Shown: positions 10,518 through 21,569, numbered from the stretch's first letter. The stretch is 64,000 bases of DNA from Iris pallida (GCA_029216955.1 JANAVB010009599.1:1056447-1120446), one strand, 5' to 3'. Program-made: numbers and translations. Notes: generated by a model from the sequence alone, not told the origin.

Positions 10518-11631
10518 CCAGGTTATGAGGGGCTTCGGAGTACTTTCTAGAGTAGTACATCCTTTGACTCGGATAATCAGGGGACCATTATTGGAGGATG
10601 AACTTGCTTCAACTTCATTTTCAGCTTCGTTGCCGTCATCCTTGGGGGGCTGAGATTGGTAAAGTACCGAATCTCCATGTCTCCTGCCCTCACTCCGTCT
10701 TTACGACACCGTCGCTATTGACATATATAAAACACTGGTAAAGTGTGGAAGGAACGATCATGTTCTCGTGTATCTATGGACGTCCCAACAAGACGTTATA
10801 GGATATATTGGCATCGATCACATAGCAAGAAACTTCCGTTCAGAGATCACTGATCTGGCATTTGAGACGGATCTTGCCCAGCGGGTGGCTTCGACCAGCG
10901 TTGAAAGCCATGATAGTTGTGTTGGTTGCAGGTAGCTTGTGCAGAGGGATTCCCAGAATTTGAAGCAAACTTCTAGGAATGATGCTGAGGGAAGATCCTG
11001 GATCGATGTGCATGCGGTCCACCTTGATCACCCCGATATATCCTGTATAGTACATAGGTCTATCATGACAATTGTTTTCGAGTAGCATGTCCTCCTGTGA
11101 AAAGGTGATGTTGGGCACCACTTCCATAGTACTATAGCAGTGAGGGCAGGAGACATGGTCTTCAGCGAGGGCTTTGACTTCAGCGAGATAAGAGTCGGCA
11201 TGTAGTAATGCCTCACTTAAGGCCTTCCGTATTTCTTTGGAGAGTCGCAACATATCGAACAGAGACAACCTAGTATGTGTATTTGTTAGCTGTGCCAGTA
11301 TGTCAAAGTTGTAGGGCCAATCCATGCCTTCGGGAGCTGGCGCCTTCAGAGACTTGTCAAACCGCGTCTCCTTCTGCTTGGCTTTGTCGGTAGTTGAAGG
11401 CTTATATGGGTCGACTTCTGAGCTTGTGGGGGTAGCAGGAGCTTGAGAAGGTACTACTTCTTCTTGTGCAGGATCGTACGTCCGATGATAAGTCTTCCCC
11501 AATTGTGTCTCGCTAGATAGAACCTCGTAGATGGAAGAAGACACCATATTCCATGGCTTGTATATCTTGCCCCTTTTTGCTATGGGAGGTACCACCCCCT
11601 GTGTCACTTCTTACACAAGGTCCGGATGGAC
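10518..11631 (-). pseudogene. Element A aspartic protease region
   Basis: The 255-codon frame at 10840-11607 ends in a retropepsin-like segment: VDRMHIDPGSSLSIIPRSLL, LGIPLHKLPATNTTIMAF and PLGKIRLKCQ. DPGSS is a known variant of the DTGS active site in Tat elements. After a stop, the same frame continues with NVLLGRP and VPSTLYQ, the conserved protease C-terminus. Downstream to 10518 many stops occur. The N-terminal half is a low-complexity linker. In an intact element the domain would mature the polyprotein. Confidence 0.65.
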
Positions 11632-13497
11632 CTACATGATCTCACCATGTTCAGTTGTCAGTGGCACCAAGGTTGAGTTACGAGCTGGCGGTAGGTTGAC
11701 GAATTCTATTATTGCCTTGGGGATTAGGACCACGCCGTCTGGGACCTCTGTGGGAGGAAAGTCAACAAACTGAAGAGAGATCATATTAGAAGATACGACC
11801 TTGTCTTCAGCTTCGAGGTTGATCACTTGGCTGTTGATAAGCTGTTGTATCTTCTTCTTCAGGATGATGCAGTCCTTGGTGGAATGATGTACGTGCTGAT
11901 GATAGAGACAGTACTTGGGATCGTTGAGTTGGTTCGCCTCTACAGGACGTCGTGGTGGAGGCAATGTCAGTTTATTACCCTTTGTCAGTGTGTGAAAGAT
12001 GGTAATGACATCGTCTTCGTCAAAGGAGAAGGTCTCCTTAGGCTTGTCGGAGGCGCCTTGAGAATTGGAAGCTCCTTTGGATGTGTCGACCTTCAGGACT
12101 TCTTTTCTTTTACTCCCACGGACAGGGATAGTTTGAGGATGCTTGTCATTGTCTTCGAATTTGGGTGTTTTCAACCCTAGTAGTTCCAGATTAGAAATGT
12201 TGTTTTAAGCAGCATCAGCGGCCCCAATGAAAGTGAGCCATATATCATACTTATGTATACCCAGACAAAACTTTACCGTAAGAAGGAAGTTATGTTGATA
12301 AGTATCCATAAGTTCTGAGTCTGGTATGTCGAAGGGCATCTTCAGTGCTAGCCTCCTGAAGTGTTCGATGAAGGCGATGACAGACTTAGTCCTCCTATGC
12401 TTGGTCTCGATGAGGGTGGACATACTAACATGCATGCCACTCTCGTAAAGCTTGTTGAGGAACAACCTCTCCAAGTCTTTAAATAAATTGATACAACCGT
12501 CAGGCAGACTGCAGAACCATTTAAAAGCTACCCCCTACAAGGTGCTAATAAACAGCTTTGACAAGAACGGATCATCCCTGGGTAAGTGCAGAGTCTGCGT
12601 GTTAAAGTATGTCATGTATTGACGAAGAAAAGTCAACCCGTCAAATGAATTTAGCATCAGCGGCTTGTAGTTAGGAGGGCAAGTAGCGTTCTCCCATTCA
12701 AGAGGATAAGGTTGAGATATCCCTATCTTCTGAAGCTCGTCTTTCTGTGAGATGGTATCGAGACGGGCGTCCAGGGAATCAATTGCATCCTGTTGATTGA
12801 GCAGGTATTGGAAAATGGCTGCTGAAGGGTTGTCAGGCGTCGTTGATGAAAGACCACCCTCGACATTTGCTAGATTCGGGGAAGACACAACGGAGTGATA
12901 CTCCTTTTGTAGTGAAGGAGGGTTGTTGCTATGAGCTGGACTAGCATGAGCTGAGACATTTTGTTGAGGTGGAGGAACAGTCCCAGCAGCTTGGACCGTC
13001 ATGATACTGGTCAGCATATCAGTGATCTTGGCGAATGCTATTTCAAGACCCTCTAGCCGCTTTCTGGTGTGATCACTGGCTTCTTTAGGTATTTCTTCGT
13101 CCGCCATGTATGTAGATAACATGCGAGGATGGACAGAAGAAACAGTACAACTGGTGCTGATACTGTCTGTCTCTGAGTAGAAAAATCCTTCATCTTCAGG
13201 TAGGGGAGGCAGATAGTCGCCATCAGACTCGGAGAGATCTTCGTCCTCTGGAAGGCTACCCCCAGTATGAAGGTCATCTGTTTTAGACTCTGAGGGAATA
13301 CTACCCCCAGCTTGGGAGTCTTCGTCATCCATACAGAATCTCGCCTTTGACCGAGTACCCATATAGACTCCTTCAGATGTGACAGCCTGCTGGCCATCTG
13401 TTGGTAAACTTCTTCTACTTTTCTCATGGAACTGAGAGAGAAAGTTGAGTTCGTGGTCCACCATCTTTGATTGGGACTTCCGTAAGGGAGACCCCAT
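11632..13497 (-). pseudogene. Element A gag
   Basis: One frame from the ATG at 13497 runs to 11632 with in-frame stops near 12535 and 12205. The first part is acidic and low in complexity (DEDLSESDGDYLPPLPEDEG). The retrotransposon gag core follows (LMLNSFDGLTFLRQYMTYFN, DLERLFLNKLYESGMHVSM, SVIAFIEHFRRLALKMP). Near the end is the Tat-type zinc motif CLYHQHVHHSTKDC, a CxYHx(4)HxTxxC variant of the CCHC knuckle. Gag would form the particle that packages genomic RNA. The frame then continues into the protease region, consistent with a gag-pro fusion. Confidence 0.75.
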
Positions 13498-14572
13498 GAA
13501 TCCATATTAGATGAGACATACATCGGCTTTTTATCGTCAGAAAAATGCAGCCATCAAAACACGGACTTTCTCTGAGGCACTATTGTTGCTTTGGAACAGC
13601 AACAATTGATAACAATACTGGTGTACGGATGTGCACTATTAATTGTTATGTCCTCCCTCGCTTTACGCTTATGATTTATTATGTCGCTTAAGTCTGCGGA
13701 AGAGAGTTTTGCCTTACAACCCATGTTGCATGCATCGCTGAGCTTTACATGCGTGTTCGTAAGGAGAGTTGGTGCATCCAGACTTAGTTCACGTGCAGGG
13801 GCAACCCTCACACCTAAGTTCTGTGATGTTCTTGAAGACAGTCACGTGCTATACACGTTGGGGCCTGTCTTTCTACTGTGGGCGCATAGGCCTTGGAGAC
13901 TGGCTTTGGGCGTATGCTTCTTGGCAGCATGTCTGAGCCTCCTTGATGTGGGCGCATAGTATGGATCCAGTGAGCCCGGGCGCATAGCCTTGGGCGTATA
14001 AACTTGGATTCCCAATCTGTCGAAGACAGAAGCATTCTGATTGGGGTTATGTGCCCAAACATCCCCTTGGGCGCATAGCATTGGGCGCATGCTTGGTGAA
14101 GCAGCACTATTTTCTTCCAGCTTCGCCTCCTTCGTTTGTGAGCCTTGTTGGGTTGCCCAGAGTGTCGAACACCCCGATTCTTGGCATCGAAGTGCTTTTC
14201 TTTGCTAAGTCTCGAGCGTCGAACACTCTGTTGTCGGTTGTGCAGAAAAGAAGTTACTAGGCTAGTAGAGCCCGGAACGGTGTGAGCCTTTTCCTATTTG
14301 GGGAGCTTCTGTGGCAGCGTCATGTGCCCATGTGACAGATTCCTCCAGTTGCATATCTGCTATGACACTAGCAGGATATGCACAACGAGCCTTCGGAAGC
14401 CAAGTCTTGTGAGACTTGTTTGGCTTCGCTGATTTTGAGGGAGTAGAGCCGTCCCTCGAGAGCATCTCTTCGAATGCCTGCTGATCGAATTTTACGATCA
14501 ACATCTTCTGAGTACTCCCCACTTTGTTGGTATCGGATTGCGTCACCACCATCTTGTCATAGGAAGAGGTAG
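13498..14572 (-). pseudogene. Element A leader ORF upstream of gag
   Basis: Just after the primer-binding site a frame reads MVVTQSDTNKVGSTQKMLIV then KFDQQAFEEMLSRDGSTPS. Element C has the equivalent GSTQQKMVVRFNQQAFEEM at 46821-46880. Further on, DLSDIINHKRKAREDI and VINCCCSKATIV match DLREVILHKHKKREEA and IINCCCNNTTV of element C. So an N-terminal polyprotein segment is shared by both Tat subfamilies. In A it is broken, and 13870-14110 carries repeats of GGGCGCATAG. I do not know its function. Ogre-type elements are known to have an extra ORF before gag. Confidence 0.5.
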
Positions 14573-14590
14573 TCCCCAGCAGAGTCGCTA
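14573..14590 (-). promoter_or_regulatory. Element A primer-binding site
   Basis: On the minus strand this reads TAGCGACTCTGCTGGGGA, one base from the TGGCGACTCTGC(T/A)GGGGA of element C. It sits directly after the 5' LTR. An arginine tRNA primer has been described for Ogre elements with such a site. The first base is changed here. Confidence 0.7.
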
Positions 14591-15338
14591 TTTTTGTGGA
14601 CACACACAAAAAGGAGAAGAAACGTTGTCTTTTCTTTATTGTCGCAAGGCCCCACAAATCGAGTACGCCTGCGAGATCTTGTGCTAAGGATCCCCGAGTA
14701 CAAAAAATAATTCTGGGGAATGGGACGATGGAGATCGAGCGGCAGTTGCTCTTTTACTCCGTTGACACTCCGATTACAAAAGTGGAAGAAAACCTAAGAA
14801 AATTGCTAACTCTCAGCTCACTGGTAAAAAGTGCAGCAATTTGGCTCTTGAAAATGCTCTCCGTTCTGTGTTTCGAAGAGGGATGATACCCCTTTTTATA
14901 GTAGTTTTTGAGCTGGAATGATGTTATGCACCCGCATGAGGAAAACATACTGGTTTTTATGTGGAAGCATAGTCCTACCTTGGGCCCAGAGGGTGTAAGC
15001 GCATGCAGGCTGCGAGATCGTAGATTGGTTGTGGTGTTGACGTGGCCGCATGCTTCAGTGCAAGACTGCTCATGGAGACTGACGTGGCTGTGTGCTTTGG
15101 TGCACGTTTTGATCATGGCTTTGACCGAGTCAGGCTTGGGTGCATAGCCCTATTTCAGGCTATGTACCCTCCTTCACAGGGTGGCTTAGGCGCATAGAGC
15201 TTCACATGACGACTTAGGCGCATAGAGCTTCATAGGATAACTTGGGCGCATAGAGCTTCACAGGATAACCTGGGCGCACATGTCCTCACCGGCTTGGGCG
15301 CATAAGGCTTCATTTGCTGAAATTTTTATGCTTCTACA
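14591..15338 (-). repeat. Element A 5' LTR
   Basis: The minus-strand LTR begins TGTAGAAGCATAAAA at 15338 and ends next to the primer-binding site. A TATA box (TATAAAAA, 14893-14900) sits mid-LTR. Six or more copies of GGCGCATAG(AG) lie upstream of it at 15130-15310, each followed by variants of CTTCACA. The start TGTAGAAGC is identical to that of elements B and C, but the rest of the U3 is different and shorter. The 3' LTR is not in the window, so no age can be read. Confidence 0.75.
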
Positions 15339-16737
15339 GCGTTTAGCGACGATGCTGACGTGCTAAGTGCAAAGTGTGCCAACAAAATGCCACATTACGC
15401 CTCATGAGCCAATGAGCCCGAGTCTGAGTCACTAAGCCCCTACGGAGTTTAGCTCCTTTGGAAATTAATTCCCAAGAGCAGAAAGCATGAATGCTTCATT
15501 GTTGATTTGGCCTTTTTTTCCACTAGAAAAATACCCCCACATGGCACCCCCATGTGCACCTTCACACCACTAGTGCACCTCTAAACAAGCATAGCTTATA
15601 TATAGAGATACATTTCTTTTGGCCTAGCCGATGTGGGACTAAAGTTTCCAATATAAAGGCCAAAATCCAAACAATCCCCCACATATCTCTATATATGGGT
15701 TTGAGTGTTCCCTACAGTAACTTTCCATCATGTATTAGGAGAGATGTCGCTGACGACTTGAATCTTCCCGCATGGTCAAACAACATACTATAATACAAGA
15801 ATGGACTAAGCCTTGAATTCTGCACCATAGCTGAAATTCTTTCCACTCACATAATATAGTTACATGTATTTCTGGCTGCACATTAAAGGCCCTGTGCCAG
15901 CCTGGTTTCAGTGTATAATTTTGGACGTCTACAAGTTTACCCTCAAGAGACAGCCTGCTATCTCTTTTCATATACTATAGGTGAGTTCTTTGTTTAAGAG
16001 ACATGGCATGAAGCGCTTTGCGCTTCCCTTGCGGTGCTATGCCGCTATGACATGGCCTAAAGTCCGAGGCCTTACCACGTATCGGGAACCTCATCATAGT
16101 GTCATACTACTGTAGCATGAGGTCGTCGCCTCTTTGTAGTGCCAAACTACCCAGCATGAAGCCTTAGGCTCCCTTGCGGTGTTACACCACAACGACATGG
16201 CTTGCAAGGCCGAGGCTTTACCCCTATTCGGGTACCTCATCGTTGTGTCGTGCCACTGTAACATGAGAAACTCCTCCCCTTTGTAGTGTTGACTATACCC
16301 CTCTTTAATTTCAACATACAACATTAGGCTACCTGTCTATTTTCGGTGCTACGACGCTGTGACTTGGCTCGTAAAGACGAGGCATTACCCCATTCGGGAA
16401 CCTCATGGTGGAGTCACCCCACTGTAGCATGGAGTTTTACTCCTTGTAGTGCTGTGCTACTGTGCTTCCTGTAAAGCACACTAGGCATTCACTCTGCCTG
16501 AGAACTCATTAAGGCGTTTAAGCTAACCTTTCCACATGATCCGTTTTTCGTAGAAACAACAGTAGACAACAGTGGTTGTAGGTTCGTAACCTCTCCATGC
16601 CCAATAGGACATATACCTTCCGTCTATAATATTCTTTCGATTAATGGTCCTCCCTTGAACCAAAAGCTAGATGCCTAGTAGATTTCTTTTAGAACTAATA
16701 GCATAAAAATTTATGGTAGGATTACAATAATATAATA
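15339..16737 (-). mobile_element. Element F: copia LTR and 3' untranslated fragment
   Basis: On the minus strand, downstream of the copia pol end, the sequence carries a TATATATAAG box (about 15596-15605) and the string GATTGTTTGGATTTTGG...CCCACATCGGC, common in plant copia LTRs. Element A's LTR begins at 15339, so A inserted into this LTR and its remainder lies left of the window. I could not place the LTR start or polypurine tract with certainty. Confidence 0.55.
16010..16450 (-). repeat. Three degenerate tandem repeats in copia element F
   Basis: Three units of roughly 140-170 bp each contain CTTGCGGTGCTA(T/C)-like sequence, ACATGGC, AGGCNTTACC, CGGGAACCTCAT and a GTAGCATGAGG-like end (about 16020, 16165 and 16340). 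They lie between the pol stop and the LTR promoter. Function unknown. Confidence 0.5.
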
Positions 16738-17096
16738 TCAGAATGCCTTCAAGCCCATTTTACTTACTGTGTCATCGACCAGCTGGCGCTTGAGGCCCTT
16801 GGTGAACGGATCCGCCAGGTTATCCTGACTCCGAACATTAATCACAACAATTACACCTCTCTTGATAAGATCGTATACTGTCCTGTGCTTCAACCGCACA
16901 ATCCTCTTCTTCTAGTTGAAGAGATCATTTGATACCACTGCCGCAGTCGTCTGGTTGTCGCAGTATATCGGTATTATCGGTATTTATGCCCCAACCACTG
17001 GAAGATCATACATGAGCTCCTGAAGCCATTCTGCTTCCTCTGCTGCGGTATCAAGTGACAAAGAACTCAGATTCCATGGATGACCACGAGGGCATA
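16738..17096 (-). pseudogene. Copia pol C-terminus (RNase H end), element F
   Basis: The minus-strand frame reads SLDTAAEEAEWLQELMYDLP, IYCDNQTTAAVVSNDLFN, RIVRLKHRTVYDLIKRGVI and DNLADPFTKGLKRQLV, and stops at 16738-16740. This is the end of a Ty1/copia RNase H (the usual order is AEYIA...WL, I.CDN.A.., H..RH..R..., D..TK.L). One in-frame stop replaces a residue before KKRIVR. The upstream part of pol is cut off at 17097 by the 3' LTR of element B. Confidence 0.75.
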
Positions 17097-18308
17097 GTAT
17101 TTGCCATTGATTATCTAAGAACAGAACAGTTTTATGGGAGGACTGAACTTTGATTCATAATTATAAACTTGCTTGTACAAAGAGAGCCTAGGAACAAAAC
17201 CTAGGCAAAGCAATCTAAGTACAATTGTTTAATTTGGATTCTAGGGGGTGATGGTAGAGGCTCAGGAAACTGATATCAACTCTGCCTTACTCCTTGGAAG
17301 ATCGAACGCGGCCTTGGCTCCGGCGAAGAAGTGCTTCTCTCTCTGCGTATATCTCCTGCTATGTGTGTGTAAAAAAATAATTCCATGCTATTTATAGGAA
17401 TTTATGCTGAGTGGGGTGTGCAGTAACTGCAGTCTTGAAAAGTGGGCGGTTAGGGATTGGTTAAGATTAATCTTGATCGGTTTGTTGGAAATCAATCTGA
17501 GCTGTTGTGTTGGTTGCAATAAATTTGCATTGTTATGTTTTGTTGGTTGCAATAAATCTAAGTGGATAAGTTTTAGTCAATCTTCTGCCACGTGTCCCAA
17601 CTGCCATTATGCTGCGAGCCGCAAGAACGGGGCGTCCTCGCAGAGCCGCATGAGTGTGGTCTGGTAATTGAGCTGCATGAGGGTGGCCACACAATCGAGC
17701 CGCATGAGGATGGCCTCACAACTGAGCCGTATGAGGATGGCCTCACAACCGAGCCGCATGATGGTGGCCTCACAACTGAGCCGCATGAGGATGGCCTCAC
17801 AACCGAGCCGCATGAGGGTGGCCTCACAACTGAGCCGCATGAGGATAGCCTCACAACTGAACTGCATAAGGGTGGCCTCCATAACCAAGCCGCATAAGGG
17901 TGGCCCTCCAACTGAACCGCATAAGGGTGCCCCCCCACAACCGAGCCGTATAAGGGTGGCCCAGGCGGTCCGCATAGAGAACTTCTTTGGACTTCGTGAA
18001 CTGTGCCGACTATCTCAGAGATTTTCTCGTCTTTTGATGAGCATGACGCGTCTCTTCATTATGTCAGAGCCGTCAGAACTGTCGCTTTGTGTCAGAGCTT
18101 TTGATGGCCTGCTGCAGTCATTATGGCCAGCTATATTGGCCTTCTTCGAGCCGCATGAGGCTACGTGGCTCTTCCTGAGTCGCACGAAATTCCTGAGCCG
18201 CATGCGGCTCTCTGGGACTTTTCGAGCCGTATAAAACACTTCAAGCTTTTGAGCCGCATGCTGACTCTGGGCCGCATATGAATTACTATTCTTTTTCATA
18301 CTTCTACA
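17097..18308 (-). repeat. Element B 3' LTR
   Basis: The minus-strand LTR begins at 18308 as TGTAGAAG followed by TATGAAAAAGAAT. It ends near 17097 in TAATCAATGGCAAATAC, the same terminus as the element C 5' LTR (46725-46744). A TATA box (TATAAATA, 17389-17396) matches that of C. U3 contains an expanded 27-bp repeat. The exact end is uncertain by a few bases, because neither copy ends in a clean CA. Confidence 0.8.
17668..17961. repeat. 27-bp tandem repeat in element B LTR
   Basis: About eleven units of GAGCCGCATGAGGATGGCCT + CACAAC(T/C) run head to tail. Because 27 is divisible by three, the repeat opens long frames on both strands, but these are repetitive and not genes. Variants GCCGTATG and GCTGCATG are C-to-T decay products. 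Element C's LTR has the same motif but dispersed, so the array is an expansion specific to B. Confidence 0.85.
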
Positions 18309-18309
18309 A

Positions 18310-18323
18310 GACCCCCTTCAAAG
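18310..18323 (-). promoter_or_regulatory. Element B polypurine tract
   Basis: The minus strand reads CTTTGAAGGGGGTC immediately before the LTR start TGTAGAAG. This is where plus-strand DNA synthesis would be primed, and it fixes the left LTR as the 3' LTR of a minus-strand element. Confidence 0.7.
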
Positions 18324-18726
18324 TTTTCAATTTAAAAATTTGAAATACTTTTAATAAAAAGCATGTCCACGTAGTCTCTCCATGCCGCATAGACTTCTCT
18401 GGCCACGTAGGACTTTCTAGCCGCATAGGCTGCTCTGGCCGCATGGACTGCTCTGGTCGCATAGACTTCTTAGCCGCATGGACTGCTCTGGTCGCATGCT
18501 GTCCTTCATGCCACGTAGGCATCTCATTAATTGCTCTTGATTTGTTTTGATTTAAAGCCGTCTTTTGGGTAGGATCCCAAGAGTCGGCATTAAATATTTG
18601 GATTTTGCCTTGATGATTCTGAGCATTCTTTTTTGCATAAGAGGGAATAAAATCCCAAGAGTCGGTTTATCTTCTAGGCAGCATATGATTCGAAGCGTCT
18701 ATCAGTCTATGTGCCCTCTGTCCGCC
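18324..18726 (+). promoter_or_regulatory. Upstream region of the antisense PMD gene
   Basis: Between the polypurine tract and the antisense TATA box there are about seven copies of (G/T)CCGCAT(A/G)G-type motifs, spaced 15-25 bp (18380-18515). Two copies of the phrase AATCCCAAGAGTCGG-like (about 18572 and 18650) follow. I see no open frame of interest. Position suggests it is the gene's promoter. Confidence 0.4.
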
Positions 18727-18734
18727 TATAAATA
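18727..18734 (+). promoter_or_regulatory. TATA box of antisense PMD gene
   Basis: TATAAATA lies 91 bp before the ATG at 18825, followed by a CT-rich leader (ACTCTCTTCTCTTG), the normal look of a plant core promoter. It points to the plus strand, opposite to gag-pol. Confidence 0.6.
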
Positions 18735-18824
18735 TGAGAAATTTTTAGAGTGAGACTCTTTACTCTCTTCTCTTGTTCAAGACTTTCTCGCCCTAGTTGT
18801 CGTCTTCTTCTCCTTCGATCTTTC

Positions 18825-18960
18825 ATGGCTCCCAAGACTTCCTCCAGCGTTGCGGCGAAGGGTAAGGGAGCGGCTTCCTTGTCGACTACGGAGACCCCAG
18901 TCCACCCCGATGCTCACCCCACTATTTATGGAAAGAATGTTGGAAGAAACTGTATGAACT
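18825..18960 (+). pseudogene. Antisense PMD gene, first exon
   Basis: The frame starts MAPKTSSSVAAKGKGAASLS and continues with a Thr/Pro-rich segment (ETPVHPDAHPTIYGK). The start is chosen because it follows a TATA box and a CT-rich leader. The upstream extension to 18750 would begin before the likely mRNA leader ends. The exon end is not clear, since candidate GT sites lie at 18938 and 18951 and the frame stops at 18971. The next coding block begins after a strong acceptor at 19676-19677. Confidence 0.45.
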
Positions 18961-19677
18961 CAAAACCCTAACCATCATGGCTACGCCGCATGTTTTATGC
19001 GCGGGCCTTCTTCATCTTCTTTGAACTGTTCAAGTTTATTGTGATGAATCCGCATACTGTGCCGCATGTATATCTCATGTCCGAGCCGCATGGGGGTATG
19101 CCTCATGTCCGAGCTTCATGAGAGTCGTCTTGTGGCCGCATAAGCACTTTACAAACTGGGCCGCATGAAGACCCATCGAACAGTGCCGCATAAGCTTCCT
19201 TTGAACATGACCGCATAAGCTCCCTCGAACTGTGCCGCATAAGACCCCACCAAATCCGAGCCGTATAAGCTCTTTTAAACTGGGCCGCATGAGCACCCGT
19301 TAAACAGAGCCGTATAAGCTCACTTGAACTGTGCCGCATGAGACCCCGCTAAACAGAGCCGCACAAGCTCACTTGATCTGGACCGCATGAGACCCCGCTA
19401 AATAGAGCCGCATAAGCTCATTTGAACTGGGCTGCATGAGCACCCGCTAAACAAAGCCGCATAAGCTCACTTGAACTGGGCCGTATGAGACCCCGCTAAA
19501 CAGAGCCGCATAAGCTCATTTGAACTGGGCCGCATGAGACCCCACTAAACAGAGCCACATAAGCTTCTTTAAATTGTGTCGCATAAGGACCCGCCTAATG
19601 AGAGCCGCATAAGCTCGGAAACACTAAGCAGTTTTCCCTGGCCGTCTTCTAACTTGTTTCTTTTGTCCTTTTTTCAG
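18961..19677 (+). repeat. Intron of antisense PMD gene filled with GCCGCAT repeats
   Basis: From about 19060 to 19615 the motif GCCGCAT(A/G)AG occurs some twenty times, alternating two spacers (CTC-(A/C)-(C/T)TTGAACTGGG and ACCCCGCTAAACAGA) so that the full period is about 58 bp. The right boundary is a good splice acceptor (CCTTTTTTCAG at 19667-19677). No coding frame spans it. The repeat is the same motif as in the element's LTR, so it may have spread within the element. Confidence 0.55.
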
Positions 19678-20821
19678 TGAATTTGCCAGTCAATCCTACC
19701 GGAGAGCCCTTGATAGGTCGTGCCCAATCTGCTGTGGACGTTAGGTTCGACCACATAGTCAAGTATGTGGTGAACCAGCTTCCCAAATACGAACCTGTGG
19801 AGAGGCTGAGAGACATTAAAAACCAGTCCTTCTTCTTTATCTCGGGACGATGAACTCAGGGCTGCTGGGGGGCAAACACCTGAAGCCTGCGTTCCTCTTC
19901 GGGGATGCCTTAACTGTAAAGAACTCCCAAGTTCTTGATATATCTGAGAGTTGGAGTTTTACTTCCAACGAGATGGCGATCCATAATCCTCAGATGGAGC
20001 GTCACTTCCCACTGTCGTGGTTCAATATGCTACTGATGGACAGAAAGATGGAGGATTTCTTGACTCCAAGTCGGTCTGGGATGTTTGTAGGCAACATTCA
20101 TTATAACAACAACTTGGGGTCAGTGTATGCGGGCAAGGTACCGGTCAGCCGCTACGTGATGGGGTTGGCCCCGGGCAATTTCTTGAATGTGTAGGGTCCG
20201 AACTTCAGGTTCTTCCAAGCTGACACTTTCATGAACCAGCTTGCTCGGAAGGGGTCCTATCCCATTGGCCGGTTGTCGCTACCGAGTTGGGTACACCCCA
20301 TCCCTTCGTGGACCAACCTGTCTATGTGGATTGTGCGGACATACGAGACTCTCCTGCACGAGATTGGTCTCTACCATACTATTCGGGGCACCTGTTACGG
20401 CTTGCCCATAAACAAGAAATTGTTCATGGCCCTACTGGAGATGTACAACCGCCATACGAGGACCTTCTTTACACCCGTAGGGGAGATGGGGCTTGCTCTC
20501 CACGAGATGCATGACGTCTCCAAGCTGACTTGGGGAAATGAGGTCTTTGAAGTGTACACTCCCACGAATGAAGTGTTCGAGGAGTTGGAGGAGAGGTTCC
20601 CGGGCTTTGTTGCCGTCTACCGAGAATTGCTGTGTCATCATAGCATGTGCCAGCAAATGTCGAAGAAAAAGAACGACAACTCGGAAGGGAACCTTCCTCA
20701 CACAAAAGCATGGCCCACTTACCTTTTTAAGCTCGGTGCCTCATGCCGAATTTCTCCCCGAAGTCCTCGAACTCGGAAGGAGGTGCAGGACCAGGTGTCA
20801 ACTGCCTAGAGGATAAGAACC
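19678..20821 (+). pseudogene. Antisense PMD gene, N-terminal plant mobile domain part
   Basis: After the acceptor the frame reads NLPVNPTGEPLIGRAQSAVD and FFFISGR. A frameshift near 19845 moves it to the frame containing WFNMLLMDRKMEDFLTPSRS and, after a TAG at 20192, SMWIVRTYETLLHEIGLYHT, NKKLFMALLEMYNRHTRTFF and TPVGEMGLALHEMHDVSKL. The block R-x-T-x-T-F-F-x-P-x-G-E-M...L-x-E/D-V-x-x-(L) is the hallmark of the plant mobile domain (PMD, MAIN-like 'aminotransferase-like'). The function of PMD proteins in elements is unknown; host relatives act in silencing and genome stability. The gene is cut at 20826 by element D and resumes at 37534. Confidence 0.65.
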
Positions 20822-21499
20822 ACCGGTGTCACGACCCGCACCCTGATTAGGGGCACGAGTACGTGGTTACGTCTAGCCTACGTCGCAGCATCGGCGGTAG
20901 AACGCTGTCTAGGGTGTCTACAAAACTACACTAAACAGTATAAAGGTACCTGTGCAGTATATACACTCCGAATGAAAGTGACATAGCAATACAGTCTCAA
21001 TCACAAAAACAAACTAGGATAGATAGCACGAAAGAAAATATGATAGATGAAAACAGAAAATAAGTTCAAGATCCACACGTCCAGAGCTATACACAACTAC
21101 ACAGAGTCATAGAAATATAATATAAAATGCTATAAATTGAAAGTACTAGCTAGCTCGCAGGCCAGGCAAACCTAACTAAACTACACTACTCAGGGTAAGC
21201 AAAGTCTAGGGGCTCTACTAACAAGCCACGGTCCAGGTCTACTCCGTCAGACTCGACCCCATAATAAGTCGGGCAATCTGCCTCAGAATCATCTGTAATA
21301 TGTCAACGGTATCCTGTCAAGAAAATGAGCAAGTACAAACACAAACAACAGTTCCATGTGAATTGACAAATACTAAAAGAGACAGTATAATGAAATACAA
21401 GACAAAGATATGTGAAATACAGGGTAAAATCAGCAGGAAATGTATAATAGATGTTAGTACTGAATAGGACGACAATAAATATATAGGATGACTTAGGAA

Positions 21500-21569
21500 C
21501 TATTCGGAAGCCGAGTTACAACCCTTAAACCAAACAAGGACCGGGATTGTAACTCTTCTCCCGAATAGA
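21500..21569 (-). repeat. Conserved long stem-loop, D left LTR
   Basis: CTATTCGG pairs with CCGAATAG and, inside, GAGTTACAA pairs with TTGTAACTC. The loop contains CCAAACAAGGACCGG. The same two-part stem occurs in the right LTR (33613-33681), and its inner stem and loop also occur in the LTRs of element G in the matching orientation. Confidence 0.7.

Larger units (their letters stand above)
4731..15338 (-). mobile_element. Element A: Tat-like Ty3/gypsy retrotransposon
   Basis: Reading on the minus strand, the order is 5' LTR (14591-15338), primer-binding site, leader/gag, protease, reverse transcriptase, RNase H, a second RNase H, integrase, a repeat region, then a gene in the opposite direction. 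The second, plant/archaeal-type RNase H and the TGGCGACTCTGC-type primer site are marks of the Tat/Ogre lineage. The LTR starts TGTAGAAGC like elements B and C. The 3' LTR and the start of the antisense gene lie beyond the hAT insertion, outside the window. The right flank at 15339 is a copia LTR. Confidence 0.85.

Noticed and set aside
17573..18234. Repetitive frames (TEPHEDGLTTEPHEGG and similar) on both strands
   Set aside because: They are produced by a 27-bp tandem repeat whose unit is a multiple of three, in an LTR. There is no domain and no start context.
19060..19615. CRISPR-like pattern of a short repeat with spacers
   Set aside because: The spacers are two alternating sequences rather than unique ones, the core is only about 10 bp, no cas genes are present and the host is a plant.
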